Shown piece by piece: positions 1 to 10,101 of a stretch of 34,497 nt of DNA. Origin of the DNA: Occallatibacter sp. Its GTDB lineage: Bacteria > Acidobacteriota > Terriglobia > Terriglobales > Acidobacteriaceae. The position numbers and the translations under genes were made by a program. The stretch covers positions 1-34,497 of the forward strand of contig JARLGF010000110.1 in assembly GCA_031296165.1 (NCBI GenBank), in the 5' to 3' direction. Each line of letters opens with the position of its first letter. Within the stretch, counting starts at the first letter, position 1. Under the pieces are notes generated by a model. It did no database searches. It was not told the DNA's origin and worked only from the letters and a program-made list of their open reading frames with translations.

Positions 1-1451
1 AGATCGACATCGATCATCAGCAGGGAGAGCGGCGTGCGCTCGCGCATGCCACGGCGCCACTCGGCGGTGAGGCAACTGTCGAATCGACGGCGATTGGCCA
101 ATCCTGTCAGACTATCGGTGATGGCTAGGGCCTCGACGGCATGGTAGGCATTCTGGAGGAGTTCCTCGGCTTGCTTGCGCTCGGAGATGTCGCGCACCAC
201 GTTCAAAATTCCGTAAGGGGTGCCCGTTTTCGGTTCGCGGGTAACCAGTAATCTGGATTCCACCCAAACGTACTCTCCGCTGTGCTTGCGGACGCGCATT
301 TCCATCGTTGCGCTATCGCCGGCAGAGCCCAATCCTTTTACCTTTGCCTCTGCTTCCTGCCGGTCCTCAGGATGAATAAGGTCGAAGTATCCTTGCCTTA
401 TTAGATCTTTCGGCATCCATCCACCCAGATTCTCGGCTGCCGAGGTTATGTACCTGCGATTGCCCTTGAGATCGGCGAGAATGATCGCGTCGCGGGAGTT
501 TTCGGTGATCAGCGCGTGCAGGGAGACAATTTTCCTGAGCCGCCGCTCCATGGCCTCCTGGCTCTCCAGCACGACTGACGCGCTGTAGAGCATGAAGATT
601 GCAGACATAATGTAGATCTGGAGGATGATCGACGGCTCAACCGTGCCGAGGAACGTGGACACGGCAAACGGGCCCTGACCGCGAAAGGTGTACCAGCCGC
701 TCACGGTGGCGACGAAGAGTGTAGACATTGCGGCCCAGCCCATCCCCATGTGAAGCAGAATCAGAAGCAGGACAGGATAGAGAATATATGTTACAGGAGC
801 ACTGTTTTGAGAAAATATGGCCGGAGTTGCAACAACCAGCAGGAGCACATAAAGACAATTTGACTTCGCGGCCAGAATATTCTCAAAGCGTGTGCGGAAG
901 ATCGCCATGCAGGCCGGGGTGGTAATGGCTACTCCCATTCCGTCGGCAACGATTCCTTGCAGCATCCAGGCTCCCGGTGCGGTGTGCATCCAGAGGACGG
1001 CGACCAGCGCGTAGATCGCGCCGATCGTCAGCGGGCCGGCCAGTACGCCATAGGCAATGAAGCGAAGGAGATATGCTGGATTGGTAAAATGCGGAAACAC
1101 TCCTGCCCGCATGCGCAACAGGTATGCGCTGATAAGGGCTTCAAGCAGATTCAGAACCGTCAACACCATGTAGTTTTGCCATTGACGGCTGACCAGCACG
1201 CAGCCGGCTGTCTGGGCCGCGAAAGCGACGATGAGATAGGCGGCCCAACGCCTGCGAGGTTCCAGAAGAAGAAACGCGAGTAGAACACCGTTGGCGATCC
1301 ATATCAGATGGTTGGCCAGGGTTTCGGTGCGGACAACGAATGTAGCCAGGGTGACAAAGAAGAAGCATTCGGCTAGACGCACGGCAAACCCTTGCCTGCG
1401 CAAGCGCCGTACACCGGCGGAGTTTCTCGTCGATGCGGCGTTTTGGTACAT
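1..1451 (-). CDS. Membrane sensor (MASE1-like) - PAS - GGDEF diguanylate cyclase, truncated at window edge
   Basis: Reverse-strand frame open from ATG at 1451 ([32 protein letters not shown]...) to the window edge. Hydrophobic N-terminus, PAS/PAC-like middle, and start of GGDEF ([17 protein letters not shown]...LLMIDVD). Absent from the ORF track because its stop lies outside the window. Confidence 0.85.
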   Translation of the reverse strand, partial: MYQNAASTRNSAGVRRLRRQGFAVRLAECFFFVTLATFVVRTETLANHLIWIANGVLLAFLLLEPRRRWAAYLIVAFAAQTAGCVLVSRQWQNYMVLTVLNLLEALISAYLLRMRAGVFPHFTNPAYLLRFIAYGVLAGPLTIGAIYALVAVLWMHTAPGAWMLQGIVADGMGVAITTPACMAIFRTRFENILAAKSNCLYVLLLVVATPAIFSQNSAPVTYILYPVLLLILLHMGMGWAAMSTLFVATVSGWYTFRGQGPFAVSTFLGTVEPSIILQIYIMSAIFMLYSASVVLESQEAMERRLRKIVSLHALITENSRDAIILADLKGNRRYITSAAENLGGWMPKDLIRQGYFDLIHPEDRQEAEAKVKGLGSAGDSATMEMRVRKHSGEYVWVESRLLVTREPKTGTPYGILNVVRDISERKQAEELLQNAYHAVEALAITDSLTGLANRRRFDSCLTAEWRRGMRERTPLSLLMIDVD

Positions 1452-1558
1452 CTGTCTCTCCTGTTCCTTTTATCGGTAGGAATCCTTGAGAGAAGAGAGA
1501 AAAAACGCCGGTTTGTCGAGGTGGTTCTGCAACTTTATAGGGAGTCTTCGTACTGCAA

Positions 1559-1927
1559 TCAGGGCTTCGGACTCAACTGGGGATGGAACTCCGCTTTGCC
1601 TCCGGGAAGCAGCACAATTTCCAGCCGTCCCTCTTGCCGCTCGGCCACGGTGGGCCCGTCTATCTCTACCTGATGGCCGTCGCTGGCCGTGAACTGTACC
1701 TTCAGTGGACCGCTGCCGCGCAACTGAATCCGGTAGTGAAACTCGGCGTTTGCGGACAGGCTGCCCGCACCGAAGCTGGCGCTCGGATAGTCCACTTCCA
1801 GCAGTTGAATTGTCCCGCCAGTGTGGTTCTCCACCGTGGTTTCCACGTGATAGGAATGGCACCCGGCAAGCGCCAGCAGCGCCGGCAATACCAGAATGCC
1901 TCCGCATAGGACGCTTCGACCTGTCAT
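1559..1927 (-). CDS. Small putative lipoprotein
   Basis: 122 aa with signal peptide and lipobox-like LLALAGC. 4-bp overlap with the upstream lpxD stop. Confidence 0.65.
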   Translation of the reverse strand: MTGRSVLCGGILVLPALLALAGCHSYHVETTVENHTGGTIQLLEVDYPSASFGAGSLSANAEFHYRIQLRGSGPLKVQFTASDGHQVEIDGPTVAERQEGRLEIVLLPGGKAEFHPQLSPKP

Positions 1928-3000
1928 TCCCGGCTCTCTTTTCCGTCCGTCGCGCCTTCCGCGGCTTCTCGCGCAGCAACTTTCTTCTCCATGCGGTCCA
2001 GCCGCTTGAGCAGTTCCGGCAGCCGCTGAAAGATCGTGACGGCACGCAGCCAGACGCGGTTGTCGAAGCCCGGCGAGCCGGAGATCACCTTGCCCGCCGG
2101 CACATCGTGCGACACAGCCGATTGCGCCGTCAGAATCACGCCGTCGCCGATCGAGCAGTGACCGGCAATGCCCACCTGGCCGGCCAGAATCACGTTATTG
2201 CCCACCATCGAAGAGCCGGCAAGACCGGTTTGTGAGCACAGCAACGTATTTTCGCCTACATGCGAACCATGGCCAACCTGGACCAGGTTGTCGACCTTCG
2301 TTCCGTCGCCGATCTGGGTTGCGCCCACCGTGGCGCGGTCGATGGTTGCGTTGGCCTGCACATCCACGCGGTTGCCCAGCCGTACCGGTCCCGATTGCGG
2401 GATCTTCTCCCAGTGCCCGGCTTCGTTTTTCGCGAACCCGAAGCCATCCGCTCCAATGATGACGCCATTCTCCAGCGTCACATGGTCGCCCAGGATGCAG
2501 TTTTCCCTGACCACCGCATGGGCATGAGCAAAGAAGTGCTCGCCCGCCTGCACTCCGGGGTAGAGAACCACATGCGGAAGCAGCGTCGCGTGCGCGCCCA
2601 GCCGCACCCCGGGTCCCACCACAACATACGCGCCGATGTGCGCTCCTGCGCCGATCTCGGCTGTGGCGTCAATAACCGCCGTGGGGTGAATGCCGGGTGC
2701 GTACGCCGGAGGCTGGTAGAAAAGGCCCAGCGAGCGGGAAAACGCCAGGTAGGGATTCTTGATCCGCAGCGTTGCAGTAGCAATTTCCTGAAATTCAGGC
2801 TCGACCAGCACGGCGGCAGCCCGCGTTGTGCGCGCCAATCCGGCATAGCGGGGATTGGCCACAAAGGTCACCTCCGTGGGTCCGGCTTCCTCAATTCCTT
2901 TAACGCCTGTAACTTCCAGATCCGCGTTGCCGCGCAACTCCGCGCCCAACCGGCTTGCCAACTCGCCTAACTTCATGGATGAAATTGTACTGGAATGCAT
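1924..3000 (-). CDS. lpxD: UDP-3-O-acylglucosamine N-acyltransferase
   Basis: Left-handed beta-helix hexapeptide repeats; ...ATIDRATVGATQIGDGTKVDNLVQVGHGSHVGENTLLCSQTGLAGSSMVGNNVILAGQVGIAGH... typical of LpxD. Confidence 0.95.
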   Translation of the reverse strand: MHSSTISSMKLGELASRLGAELRGNADLEVTGVKGIEEAGPTEVTFVANPRYAGLARTTRAAAVLVEPEFQEIATATLRIKNPYLAFSRSLGLFYQPPAYAPGIHPTAVIDATAEIGAGAHIGAYVVVGPGVRLGAHATLLPHVVLYPGVQAGEHFFAHAHAVVRENCILGDHVTLENGVIIGADGFGFAKNEAGHWEKIPQSGPVRLGNRVDVQANATIDRATVGATQIGDGTKVDNLVQVGHGSHVGENTLLCSQTGLAGSSMVGNNVILAGQVGIAGHCSIGDGVILTAQSAVSHDVPAGKVISGSPGFDNRVWLRAVTIFQRLPELLKRLDRMEKKVAAREAAEGATDGKESRE

Positions 3001-3054
3001 GAGAGCCTTCTAACGCTGCCGGGACGGCCTTTGCCGTGAGGGCGAAAACAAACT

Positions 3055-4563
3055 TCAGGGTTGAGGCTGCGGCTCGACAGCGATGCCCGGCGTGGCTGCC
3101 TGTGGTGGCGGCGCCTGCAGCGTATGCGCCCCGGACTCGGCTGCGCGCAGCACCTCGCCGGGCACAATGCCCAGCACCAGCGTGGCCGCAACCGCCAACA
3201 GCAAAGCCGCGCCCACCGCAACCCCAACTTGCGGCGCGGGTGCTTCGTTCTTCCTGTCGGCATTCCGCTGCACCGAGGTGAGAACCAGCCGCAGATAGTA
3301 GCCAGCCGCCAGGCCCGAGTTCAGCAGGCCAATGATAGCCAGCCAGATTGCCCCGCCACTCACGGCTGCCGAGAAGGAATAAAACTTGCCGAAGAATCCG
3401 CCCGTGAATGGAATTCCGACCAGCGAAACCAGGAAGAAAATCAGCAGGCTGCCCAGCAGGGGTGAGCGGTAAATGAGCCCACGGTAATCCTCGACCAGCG
3501 GCAGTTGCTCGTCGTAGCCGCTGACCAGCGTGATGACGGCGAAGATGCCCACGTTCATGGCCGCGTAAGCGGCTGTATAGAAACTGGCGGCGGCAATCCC
3601 GCTGTTGCCCAGCCCGGCAAAAGCAGCCAGTAGGTAGCCGGCATGAGCAATTGAAGAGTAGGCCAACATCCGCTTCACGTTTTGCTGGCGCAGCGCGGCC
3701 AGGTTGCCCACGGTCATGGAGAGCACGGCCACAATCCACAGCAGCGGCGACCAGAGCGAGTGCAGCGAGGGGAACATCTCGTACACCACACGCAGCAGCA
3801 GCGCGAAGGCCGCGGCTTTGGGCGCGGTAGAGAGCAGCGCCACCACCGGCGAGGGCGCGCCTTCGTACACATCGGGCGTCCAGACGTGGAAGGGAGCGGC
3901 AGAGACCTTGAAGAGAATGCCCACCAGCATCAGCGCCAGGCCGGCCAGCACGAACAGATGATTCGGCGCCGACGGCACCAGGTAGGAGATCTCGTAAATC
4001 TGCGTGGTTCCGGTAGCGCCAAAGATCAGCGCAATGCCGTAAAGCAGGAATCCTGTGGCAAAGGAGCCCAGGAGGAAGTACTTGATCGCCGCCTCGGGAC
4101 CACGGCCTGTGTCCTTGCGGTAGCCAGCCAGAATGTAAGTGGAGATGGAGGAGATTTCCAGGGCGATGAAGACCAGCAGCAGTTCGACCGCGCCGGTAAG
4201 CAGGCACATGCCCACCGCGCCGAAGACGATCAGGGCGTAGAACTCGCCCTGGTGATGGCTGTCCTCGGGCAATGTATCCAGCGAGAGCAGCAGCGCCACC
4301 AGCACGATGCCGCAGATGAGCACGTGGAAAAAGACGGTAAAGGGGCTGGTCTCAACGGTTGAGTAGAAGCCGGTTCCAACCGGCAGAGAGAGCTGCCAAA
4401 GGCTGGCCCACAGAGCCAGCGTGGTTCCAATCGCGGCCACCCAGCCGAGGGAACGGCGCGGCCATGCGGCCGGCAGCGTCGCGTCAATCAGCATGACGGC
4501 GACACCGGTGAGGGTGAGAACCAGCTCGGGAAGGATGCGGAAAATATCGGGAACAGGATTCAC
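3055..4563 (-). CDS. nuoN: NADH-quinone oxidoreductase subunit N
   Basis: Multi-TM protein; ...[33 protein letters not shown]... and [18 protein letters not shown] typical of NuoN. Confidence 0.95.
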   Translation of the reverse strand: MNPVPDIFRILPELVLTLTGVAVMLIDATLPAAWPRRSLGWVAAIGTTLALWASLWQLSLPVGTGFYSTVETSPFTVFFHVLICGIVLVALLLSLDTLPEDSHHQGEFYALIVFGAVGMCLLTGAVELLLVFIALEISSISTYILAGYRKDTGRGPEAAIKYFLLGSFATGFLLYGIALIFGATGTTQIYEISYLVPSAPNHLFVLAGLALMLVGILFKVSAAPFHVWTPDVYEGAPSPVVALLSTAPKAAAFALLLRVVYEMFPSLHSLWSPLLWIVAVLSMTVGNLAALRQQNVKRMLAYSSIAHAGYLLAAFAGLGNSGIAAASFYTAAYAAMNVGIFAVITLVSGYDEQLPLVEDYRGLIYRSPLLGSLLIFFLVSLVGIPFTGGFFGKFYSFSAAVSGGAIWLAIIGLLNSGLAAGYYLRLVLTSVQRNADRKNEAPAPQVGVAVGAALLLAVAATLVLGIVPGEVLRAAESGAHTLQAPPPQAATPGIAVEPQPQP

Positions 4564-6104
4564 CGCTGGCCCTCCCCTGGGGACGGAATCGAGAACGACG
4601 GTAACAGCAGAACGGATGGTGGCAACACAGCCGATACCTTAGCCTGCGGAGGGTGTACGCCCGTCTGGATCGAGGGGAGCCAGAGCGACGGCGTCACGCC
4701 CAACGCCAGCATCAGCACGGCCAGGGGCGCCAGGATGGCCAACTCGCCAAAGCGTATGTCCTTTGCGGGCTTTGACGCGGCCAGTGCGCTCTCCGGCCCG
4801 TAGAACAGGTGTTGCACCAGGCTCAGCATGTAGACCGCGCCCAGAATTACACCCAGCGAGGCGGCAATCGCCCAGCCGCGGCTGACGCCTATGAATGTGC
4901 TGGAGAAGATGAGGAACTCGCCCACAAAGCCGCTGAGGAAGGGCAGGCCGATCATGGCCAGCGAGGCGAGGACGAAGAGCGTAGCCGCGCGCGGCAGCTT
5001 GCCGGCCAGGCCGCCGTAATCGCCAATCTGGCTGCTGGCGTAGCGATCGTAGAGGAAACCAAGCAGCAGGAACAGTGCTCCATCCACAACGCCGTGGCTG
5101 AGAATCTGGAAGACCGCGCCGCTCATGCCCGTAAGCGTGAAGCCGTAGATGCCTAACACGATCAGGCTCAAATGACTCAGGGCTGCAAAAGCCAGTAGCC
5201 GCCAGAAGTCGCGCTGCACCAGCGCCAGGCACGCGCCGTAGAGAACTCCGATGACGGCCAACGCAATCAGAAGCGGAGCCAACGCCAGGGCTTGTTGTGG
5301 GAACAGGCCGATATGGAAGCGCAGCATGGAATACAGGCCCAGCTTGCCGGCCACCACCATGGCCAGGGCCACGGGCGCTTCACTGAAAGTGTCGGCAAGC
5401 CAGCCGTGCAGCGGGAAGATCGGAACCTTCACGGCAAAGGCAAAGAGAAACGCAAGCGCGATCCAGCAAAGCGGACCGGCGGGGAAGTTCCCGTGGGCAA
5501 TCAGAATCTGTAGCGTGACAAAGTCGAAGCTGCCGGTACGCGCATAGAGCCAAAGGATCGCCACCAGCAGCGGCGCGGAAGGAATGAACGTGAACAGAAA
5601 AAATTTAAGAGCGGCCTTGGGTCCATCCTTGCGGCCGTACATGGCGATCAGCACGGCCATGGGCACCAGCGACAGTTCCCAGAAGCCGTAGTACAACATC
5701 AAATCCAGTGAGAGGAAGACGCCGAACATGGCCGTCTGCTGGACTAAGAAAAGCGCGTAGAAGACCTTGCGCCGTTCCGTAATGGCGTTCCAGCTTGCCA
5801 CTACGCCAACCGGCGCCAGCAGCCCGGTCAGGACCACCAGCCAGAGGCTCAGTCCGTCCACGCCGAGGTGGTAAAAAATCGCCGGATTTTCAATCCACGG
5901 CATGTTGATCTCAAACTGGAAGCCACCCTGATTCAGAACAAAGTGCGCCGGCAGATGAAGCGTAAGGCCGAAGGTGACAAGCGCCGTGATGAGGGCAATC
6001 CAGTTGGGCAGCTTGCGGCGGTCGGGGACCAGGGCCACCAGCACCGCTCCGGCCAGCGGGAGCAGCAGGATCAGCGTGAGAATCGATTGGTTTATCGCGT
6101 TCAT
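4560..6104 (-). CDS. nuoM: NADH-quinone oxidoreductase subunit M
   Basis: ...[23 protein letters not shown]..., [28 protein letters not shown]; 4-bp overlap with nuoN. Confidence 0.96.
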   Translation of the reverse strand: MNAINQSILTLILLLPLAGAVLVALVPDRRKLPNWIALITALVTFGLTLHLPAHFVLNQGGFQFEINMPWIENPAIFYHLGVDGLSLWLVVLTGLLAPVGVVASWNAITERRKVFYALFLVQQTAMFGVFLSLDLMLYYGFWELSLVPMAVLIAMYGRKDGPKAALKFFLFTFIPSAPLLVAILWLYARTGSFDFVTLQILIAHGNFPAGPLCWIALAFLFAFAVKVPIFPLHGWLADTFSEAPVALAMVVAGKLGLYSMLRFHIGLFPQQALALAPLLIALAVIGVLYGACLALVQRDFWRLLAFAALSHLSLIVLGIYGFTLTGMSGAVFQILSHGVVDGALFLLLGFLYDRYASSQIGDYGGLAGKLPRAATLFVLASLAMIGLPFLSGFVGEFLIFSSTFIGVSRGWAIAASLGVILGAVYMLSLVQHLFYGPESALAASKPAKDIRFGELAILAPLAVLMLALGVTPSLWLPSIQTGVHPPQAKVSAVLPPSVLLLPSFSIPSPGEGQR

Positions 6105-6107
6105 TCT

Positions 6108-8048
6108 CTAGTGCCCCGCCATGGTGAGGTGAATTCCGAAACCGGCCAGAACTGTGGCCCAGGGAACAACGACAAAAAGCAGCAGTGCCGCGGCGCCCGC
6201 GGCCAGCCACGCCGCATACGAGCGCAGATTGCCCGACTGCCAGCGTTGCAGAATCGCTCCCGCATACGTTGCCGTGCCGCCCAGCAGCCATGCCGTTCCG
6301 CCCAGCAGAGCCTTGTCCACAACCCAGTCCAGCAGGTAATGGGAAACGGCAAACAGCGGCTTGACGACCGATGCGCCGTAGAACTCGTCGACGTAGTATT
6401 TGTGGGCGAGCAGGCTGTAGCTGCCGGGAAGAGCCTCGGCCAGCTCCGCCGCACGCGCGGGTTTTTGCCGGTAAACCAGGTCTGCTATAAACCAGCCAAG
6501 CAGGGCTACAACTACGGCGGCAATGCTCAGGATCAGTTCAAGCTGCGCGCTGCCGGCCGTGGACCTTGTGCCGACAGACGGAGCCAGAAAAGCGCCAAAA
6601 CGCTCGCTGCCAATCCAGCCGCCGCAGATCGAGAGCAGCGCCAGAATCACCAGCGGCACGGCCATTGACCAGGGATTGGCGTGGGGATGGTCCACTTCGC
6701 CGCGCGGCTTGCCCAGGAAGGCCATGTACCACAGGCGAAACATATAGAACGAGGTCAGCAGTGCGGTAAGCAAGCCGACAAACCACAACACCAGGCCGCT
6801 GCCGCCCTGCACAAAAGCTGCGTAGAGAATCGCGTCCTTTGAGAAGAATCCGGCAAGGGGAAAGAAGCCCGCAATCGCCAGTACGCCTACCGTGGTCATA
6901 GCAAAAGTAACCGGCATCTTCTTCCACAGGCCGCCCATCTTGCGCAGGTCCTGCTCTCCGCCTAGCGAGTGAATCACCGCGCCGGCGGCAAGAAAGAGCA
7001 GTGCCTTGAAGAAGGCGTGAGTCATCAGGTGGAAGATAGCCGCTGAATAAGCCGCAACGCCGCAGCCCAGAAACATGTAACCCAGTTGCGAGATGGTGGA
7101 GTAGGCCAGCACCCGCTTGATGTCGTTCTGCACCAGGCCGATGGTGGCTGCGAACAGCGCCGTTGCTGCGCCGATCACCGCAACCACGCCGAGCGCGAAC
7201 GGCGAGTGGTCGAACAGCACATGCGTCCGGGCAATCATGTACACGCCGGCCGTGACCATGGTGGCGGCATGTATGAGTGCGGAGACCGGCGTGGGGCCTT
7301 CCATCGCGTCGGGCAGCCAGATATAGAGCGGGAGCTGCGCGCTCTTGCCGGTTGCGCCGAGTAACAGGCAGAGTGCGATGACGGTAAGAATGCCGCCCTG
7401 CCAGCCGGGGTCTTGGCCGAGCTTGGCGCCAATCTCGCTGAAGGTCAGCGTGCCGAAGTTGGCCAGCAGCAGAAACATGCCGATCAGAAAGCCCAGGTCG
7501 CCGATGCGATTGACGATGAAGGCCTTTTTGCCTGCGTTTGCCGCCGAGTCTTTATGGAAATAGAACCCGATCAGCAGGTACGACGCCAGACCCACGCCTT
7601 CCCAGCCTACGAACATCAGCAGGGCATTGCCGGCCAGCACCAGCAGGGTCATGAAAAACAGGAATAGGTTCAGGAAGCTGAAGTACCGCGCGTATCCCTC
7701 TTCGTCGCTCATGTAACCCACGGAGTAGACGTGAATCAGGAGGCCGACGCCGGTGACCACCAGCAGCATCACCAGGGAAAGCTGGTCCAGAACCAGGCTG
7801 AAGTCGATGTGCAGCGTGCCGGCGTTGATCCAGGGCGACGGGCAGGTTTCAACGTAGGGCAGGGAACCGATACCGGTTTGAAAGAAGCCCTGCGCGGCGC
7901 TGAGCACTACGCCGAATGCGGCCAGAGGCGCCAGCAGCGCAATCGTGGTTACCAGCCACTTGGGCAACCGGGAGCCGAGGATTCCGTTCAGCAGAAACCC
8001 TGCAAAGGGCAACAGCGGAATCAGCCAGAGATGGAGTGATCCGTTCAT
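6108..8048 (-). CDS. nuoL: NADH-quinone oxidoreductase subunit L
   Basis: Start taken at [18 protein letters not shown] (8048) because the upstream extension to 8192 overlaps nuoK out of frame; ...[32 protein letters not shown]. Confidence 0.96.
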   Translation of the reverse strand: MNGSLHLWLIPLLPFAGFLLNGILGSRLPKWLVTTIALLAPLAAFGVVLSAAQGFFQTGIGSLPYVETCPSPWINAGTLHIDFSLVLDQLSLVMLLVVTGVGLLIHVYSVGYMSDEEGYARYFSFLNLFLFFMTLLVLAGNALLMFVGWEGVGLASYLLIGFYFHKDSAANAGKKAFIVNRIGDLGFLIGMFLLLANFGTLTFSEIGAKLGQDPGWQGGILTVIALCLLLGATGKSAQLPLYIWLPDAMEGPTPVSALIHAATMVTAGVYMIARTHVLFDHSPFALGVVAVIGAATALFAATIGLVQNDIKRVLAYSTISQLGYMFLGCGVAAYSAAIFHLMTHAFFKALLFLAAGAVIHSLGGEQDLRKMGGLWKKMPVTFAMTTVGVLAIAGFFPLAGFFSKDAILYAAFVQGGSGLVLWFVGLLTALLTSFYMFRLWYMAFLGKPRGEVDHPHANPWSMAVPLVILALLSICGGWIGSERFGAFLAPSVGTRSTAGSAQLELILSIAAVVVALLGWFIADLVYRQKPARAAELAEALPGSYSLLAHKYYVDEFYGASVVKPLFAVSHYLLDWVVDKALLGGTAWLLGGTATYAGAILQRWQSGNLRSYAAWLAAGAAALLLFVVVPWATVLAGFGIHLTMAGH

Positions 8049-8368
8049 AGTTTCATCAGGTCGATACGGTCGACGGCCAGGGTAGCGCGAGCGCGGAAGA
8101 CAGCAATAATGATGGCCAGTCCCACGGCAGCTTCCGCCGCGGCCACCGTCATCACAAAGAAAACAAAAATCTGACCTTTCACCGCATGCCATTGGTGGGC
8201 GAAGGTCACAAAGGAAAGATTGACGCCGTTGAGCATCAGCTCAATCGACATGAAGACGGTGATCAGGTTGCGCTTGATGAGAAATCCGACAACGCCGAGC
8301 GAAAACAGCGCCGCACTCAGCAGCAGATACCAGGAGAGAGGGACTTCCTGCGAAAAAATGGAGTTCAC
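8045..8368 (-). CDS. nuoK: NADH-quinone oxidoreductase subunit K
   Basis: 107 aa; ...[36 protein letters not shown]...; 4-bp overlap with nuoL. Confidence 0.96.
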   Translation of the reverse strand: MNSIFSQEVPLSWYLLLSAALFSLGVVGFLIKRNLITVFMSIELMLNGVNLSFVTFAHQWHAVKGQIFVFFVMTVAAAEAAVGLAIIIAVFRARATLAVDRIDLMKL

Positions 8369-8910
8369 TTGCCCGTCCTTTCCCGGTTTCCCTGAGGCTC
8401 TCCGCTGCCGTGGCGGGCCAGGGCAACAGCGCCCAGAATCGCGATGAGAATCAGTATGGAAGTGACCTCAAAGGGCAGCAGCAGTTGGGTGAACAGCACC
8501 GAACTCAGCTCTTCGATATTGGTTTTGCCGCTGGCGTCGGTGAGGCCTTCGCCCAGCGTCGCCACGCCCAGCCCTTGCGCCTTCAGAATCACGGTGGCGA
8601 TAACAGCCAGAATTGCTACGACCGCGGGAAATCCCACCGCGCGCGCCGAACGGCTGCCCATAGTGCGCTCTTCGCGCCCGGCGTTGAGCAGCATCACTAC
8701 AAAGGTGAACAGCACCATGATGGCGCCGGCGTAGACAATGACCTGTGCAATGGCCAGAAACTCCGCACCCAGCAGAAGATAAAGCACGGCCAGCGAGGTC
8801 ATCACCACGATCAGCGACAGGGCGCTGGTGATGGGATGGCTCTGGAGCAGGAGATTGATGGCTCCAGCCAGGCAGAATCCGGCAAACAGAAAAAACAGAA
8901 TCAGGTGCAT
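8365..8910 (-). CDS. nuoJ: NADH-quinone oxidoreductase subunit J
   Basis: ...[52 protein letters not shown]; start likely MHLILFFLF (8910), ORF open to 8943. Confidence 0.95.
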   Translation of the reverse strand: MHLILFFLFAGFCLAGAINLLLQSHPITSALSLIVVMTSLAVLYLLLGAEFLAIAQVIVYAGAIMVLFTFVVMLLNAGREERTMGSRSARAVGFPAVVAILAVIATVILKAQGLGVATLGEGLTDASGKTNIEELSSVLFTQLLLPFEVTSILILIAILGAVALARHGSGEPQGNRERTGK

Positions 8911-9017
8911 CGTTCCCTGACGTTCAGGCTTGAACCGGCGCAAATAAACCGGCTGGTTAAGGAGAAGGACTCACGAGCAAACTGCTCAGGCTCCGTGGAA
9001 TCCATCCCGATTGTAAA

Positions 9018-10064
9018 TCAGTGGTACGCAAGCCAAAGGCTTGTACCCAGAATGTTCAGCATGGCCAGCGGCATTAAGTAGCGCCATCCAAAGTTCATCA
9101 GCTGGTCATAGCGGAAGCGCGGCAGCGTGCCCCGCACCCAGACATACAAAAACAGGAAGCAAAAGACCTTGGCCACAAACCAGAAGATGGGGAAAAACGC
9201 GTGAACCAGGATGTTCTGTGGCGGAGGCATCAGGTCGCCCATCGGGCTGGTCCAGCCGCCCAGAAACATCAGCGTGGCCACGCAACCCACGGTGATCATG
9301 TTGCCATACTCGGCCATGAAGAACATGGCGAACTTCATTGAGCTGTATTCGGTGTGGTAGCCGCCGGTCAGTTCGCTCTCTGCCTCGGGCAGATCGAAGG
9401 GGGAGCGGTTGGTCTCGGCAAACGCGGCCATCAGGTAAATGAAGAAGGCTACAAACTGCAATCCGCCGAAGATGTTCCAGGTGACAATCCCTTTCTCGGC
9501 CTGTTTCTCCACGATCACGCGCAGGTTGAGCGAGCCGGTCTGCAGTACAACGCCCACCAGAGAAAGTCCCAGCGCCAGCTCGTAGCTAATCAACTGCGCC
9601 GAAGAACGAAGCGAACCCAGCAACGAGTATTTGTTGTTCGACGACCATCCGGCTAGCGCAATGCCGTAGACCCCGATCGAAGTGACGCCCAGAATCACCA
9701 GAAGCCCGATGTTGATGTCGGAGATCTGAAAGAAATGAATGCCGCCGGGCCCCACGTTGGGCTCGCCGAAGGGCACCACGGCGATGGATATCAGCGCGCA
9801 ACCCAGCGCCAGAATCGGCGCCAGCAGGTACAGCGGCCGATACACGCCGGTAGGAATAATGTCTTCCTTGAGGAAGGACTTTGCTCCATCCACCAGCGGC
9901 TGCAGCAGTCCGAACGGTCCCACGCGGCTGGGTCCCCAGCGGTTCTGGATGCGGCCCACGAGTTTGCGCTCCAGCAGCACGGTATAGGCGATGCCGAGCA
10001 GCATCACCACCGTCACCACGGCCACCTTGAGCAAGCTCCAAAGAAAAAATACGAGAATCGTCAC
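9018..10064 (-). CDS. nuoH: NADH-quinone oxidoreductase subunit H
   Basis: ...ERKLVGRIQNRWGPSRVGPFGLLQPLVDGAKSFLKEDIIP..., AETNRSPFDLPEAESELTGGYHTEYSSMKFAMFF. Confidence 0.97.
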   Translation of the reverse strand: MTILVFFLWSLLKVAVVTVVMLLGIAYTVLLERKLVGRIQNRWGPSRVGPFGLLQPLVDGAKSFLKEDIIPTGVYRPLYLLAPILALGCALISIAVVPFGEPNVGPGGIHFFQISDINIGLLVILGVTSIGVYGIALAGWSSNNKYSLLGSLRSSAQLISYELALGLSLVGVVLQTGSLNLRVIVEKQAEKGIVTWNIFGGLQFVAFFIYLMAAFAETNRSPFDLPEAESELTGGYHTEYSSMKFAMFFMAEYGNMITVGCVATLMFLGGWTSPMGDLMPPPQNILVHAFFPIFWFVAKVFCFLFLYVWVRGTLPRFRYDQLMNFGWRYLMPLAMLNILGTSLWLAYH

Positions 10065-10101
10065 GTGCCTTCAGCCTCTTCTTCCAACCAATAACAACAA
10101 A

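Noticed and set aside
2900-4207. 435-aa minus-strand ORF overlapping nuoN in another frame
   Set aside because: Arg/Ala/Gly-rich shadow of the GC-rich nuoN coding sequence; no domain recognisable, and nuoN is clearly the real gene.
6108-8192. Extended start of the nuoL ORF at 8192
   Set aside because: The first 48 residues overlap nuoK out of frame and do not look like NuoL; MNGSLHLW at 8048 gives a normal 4-bp overlap.
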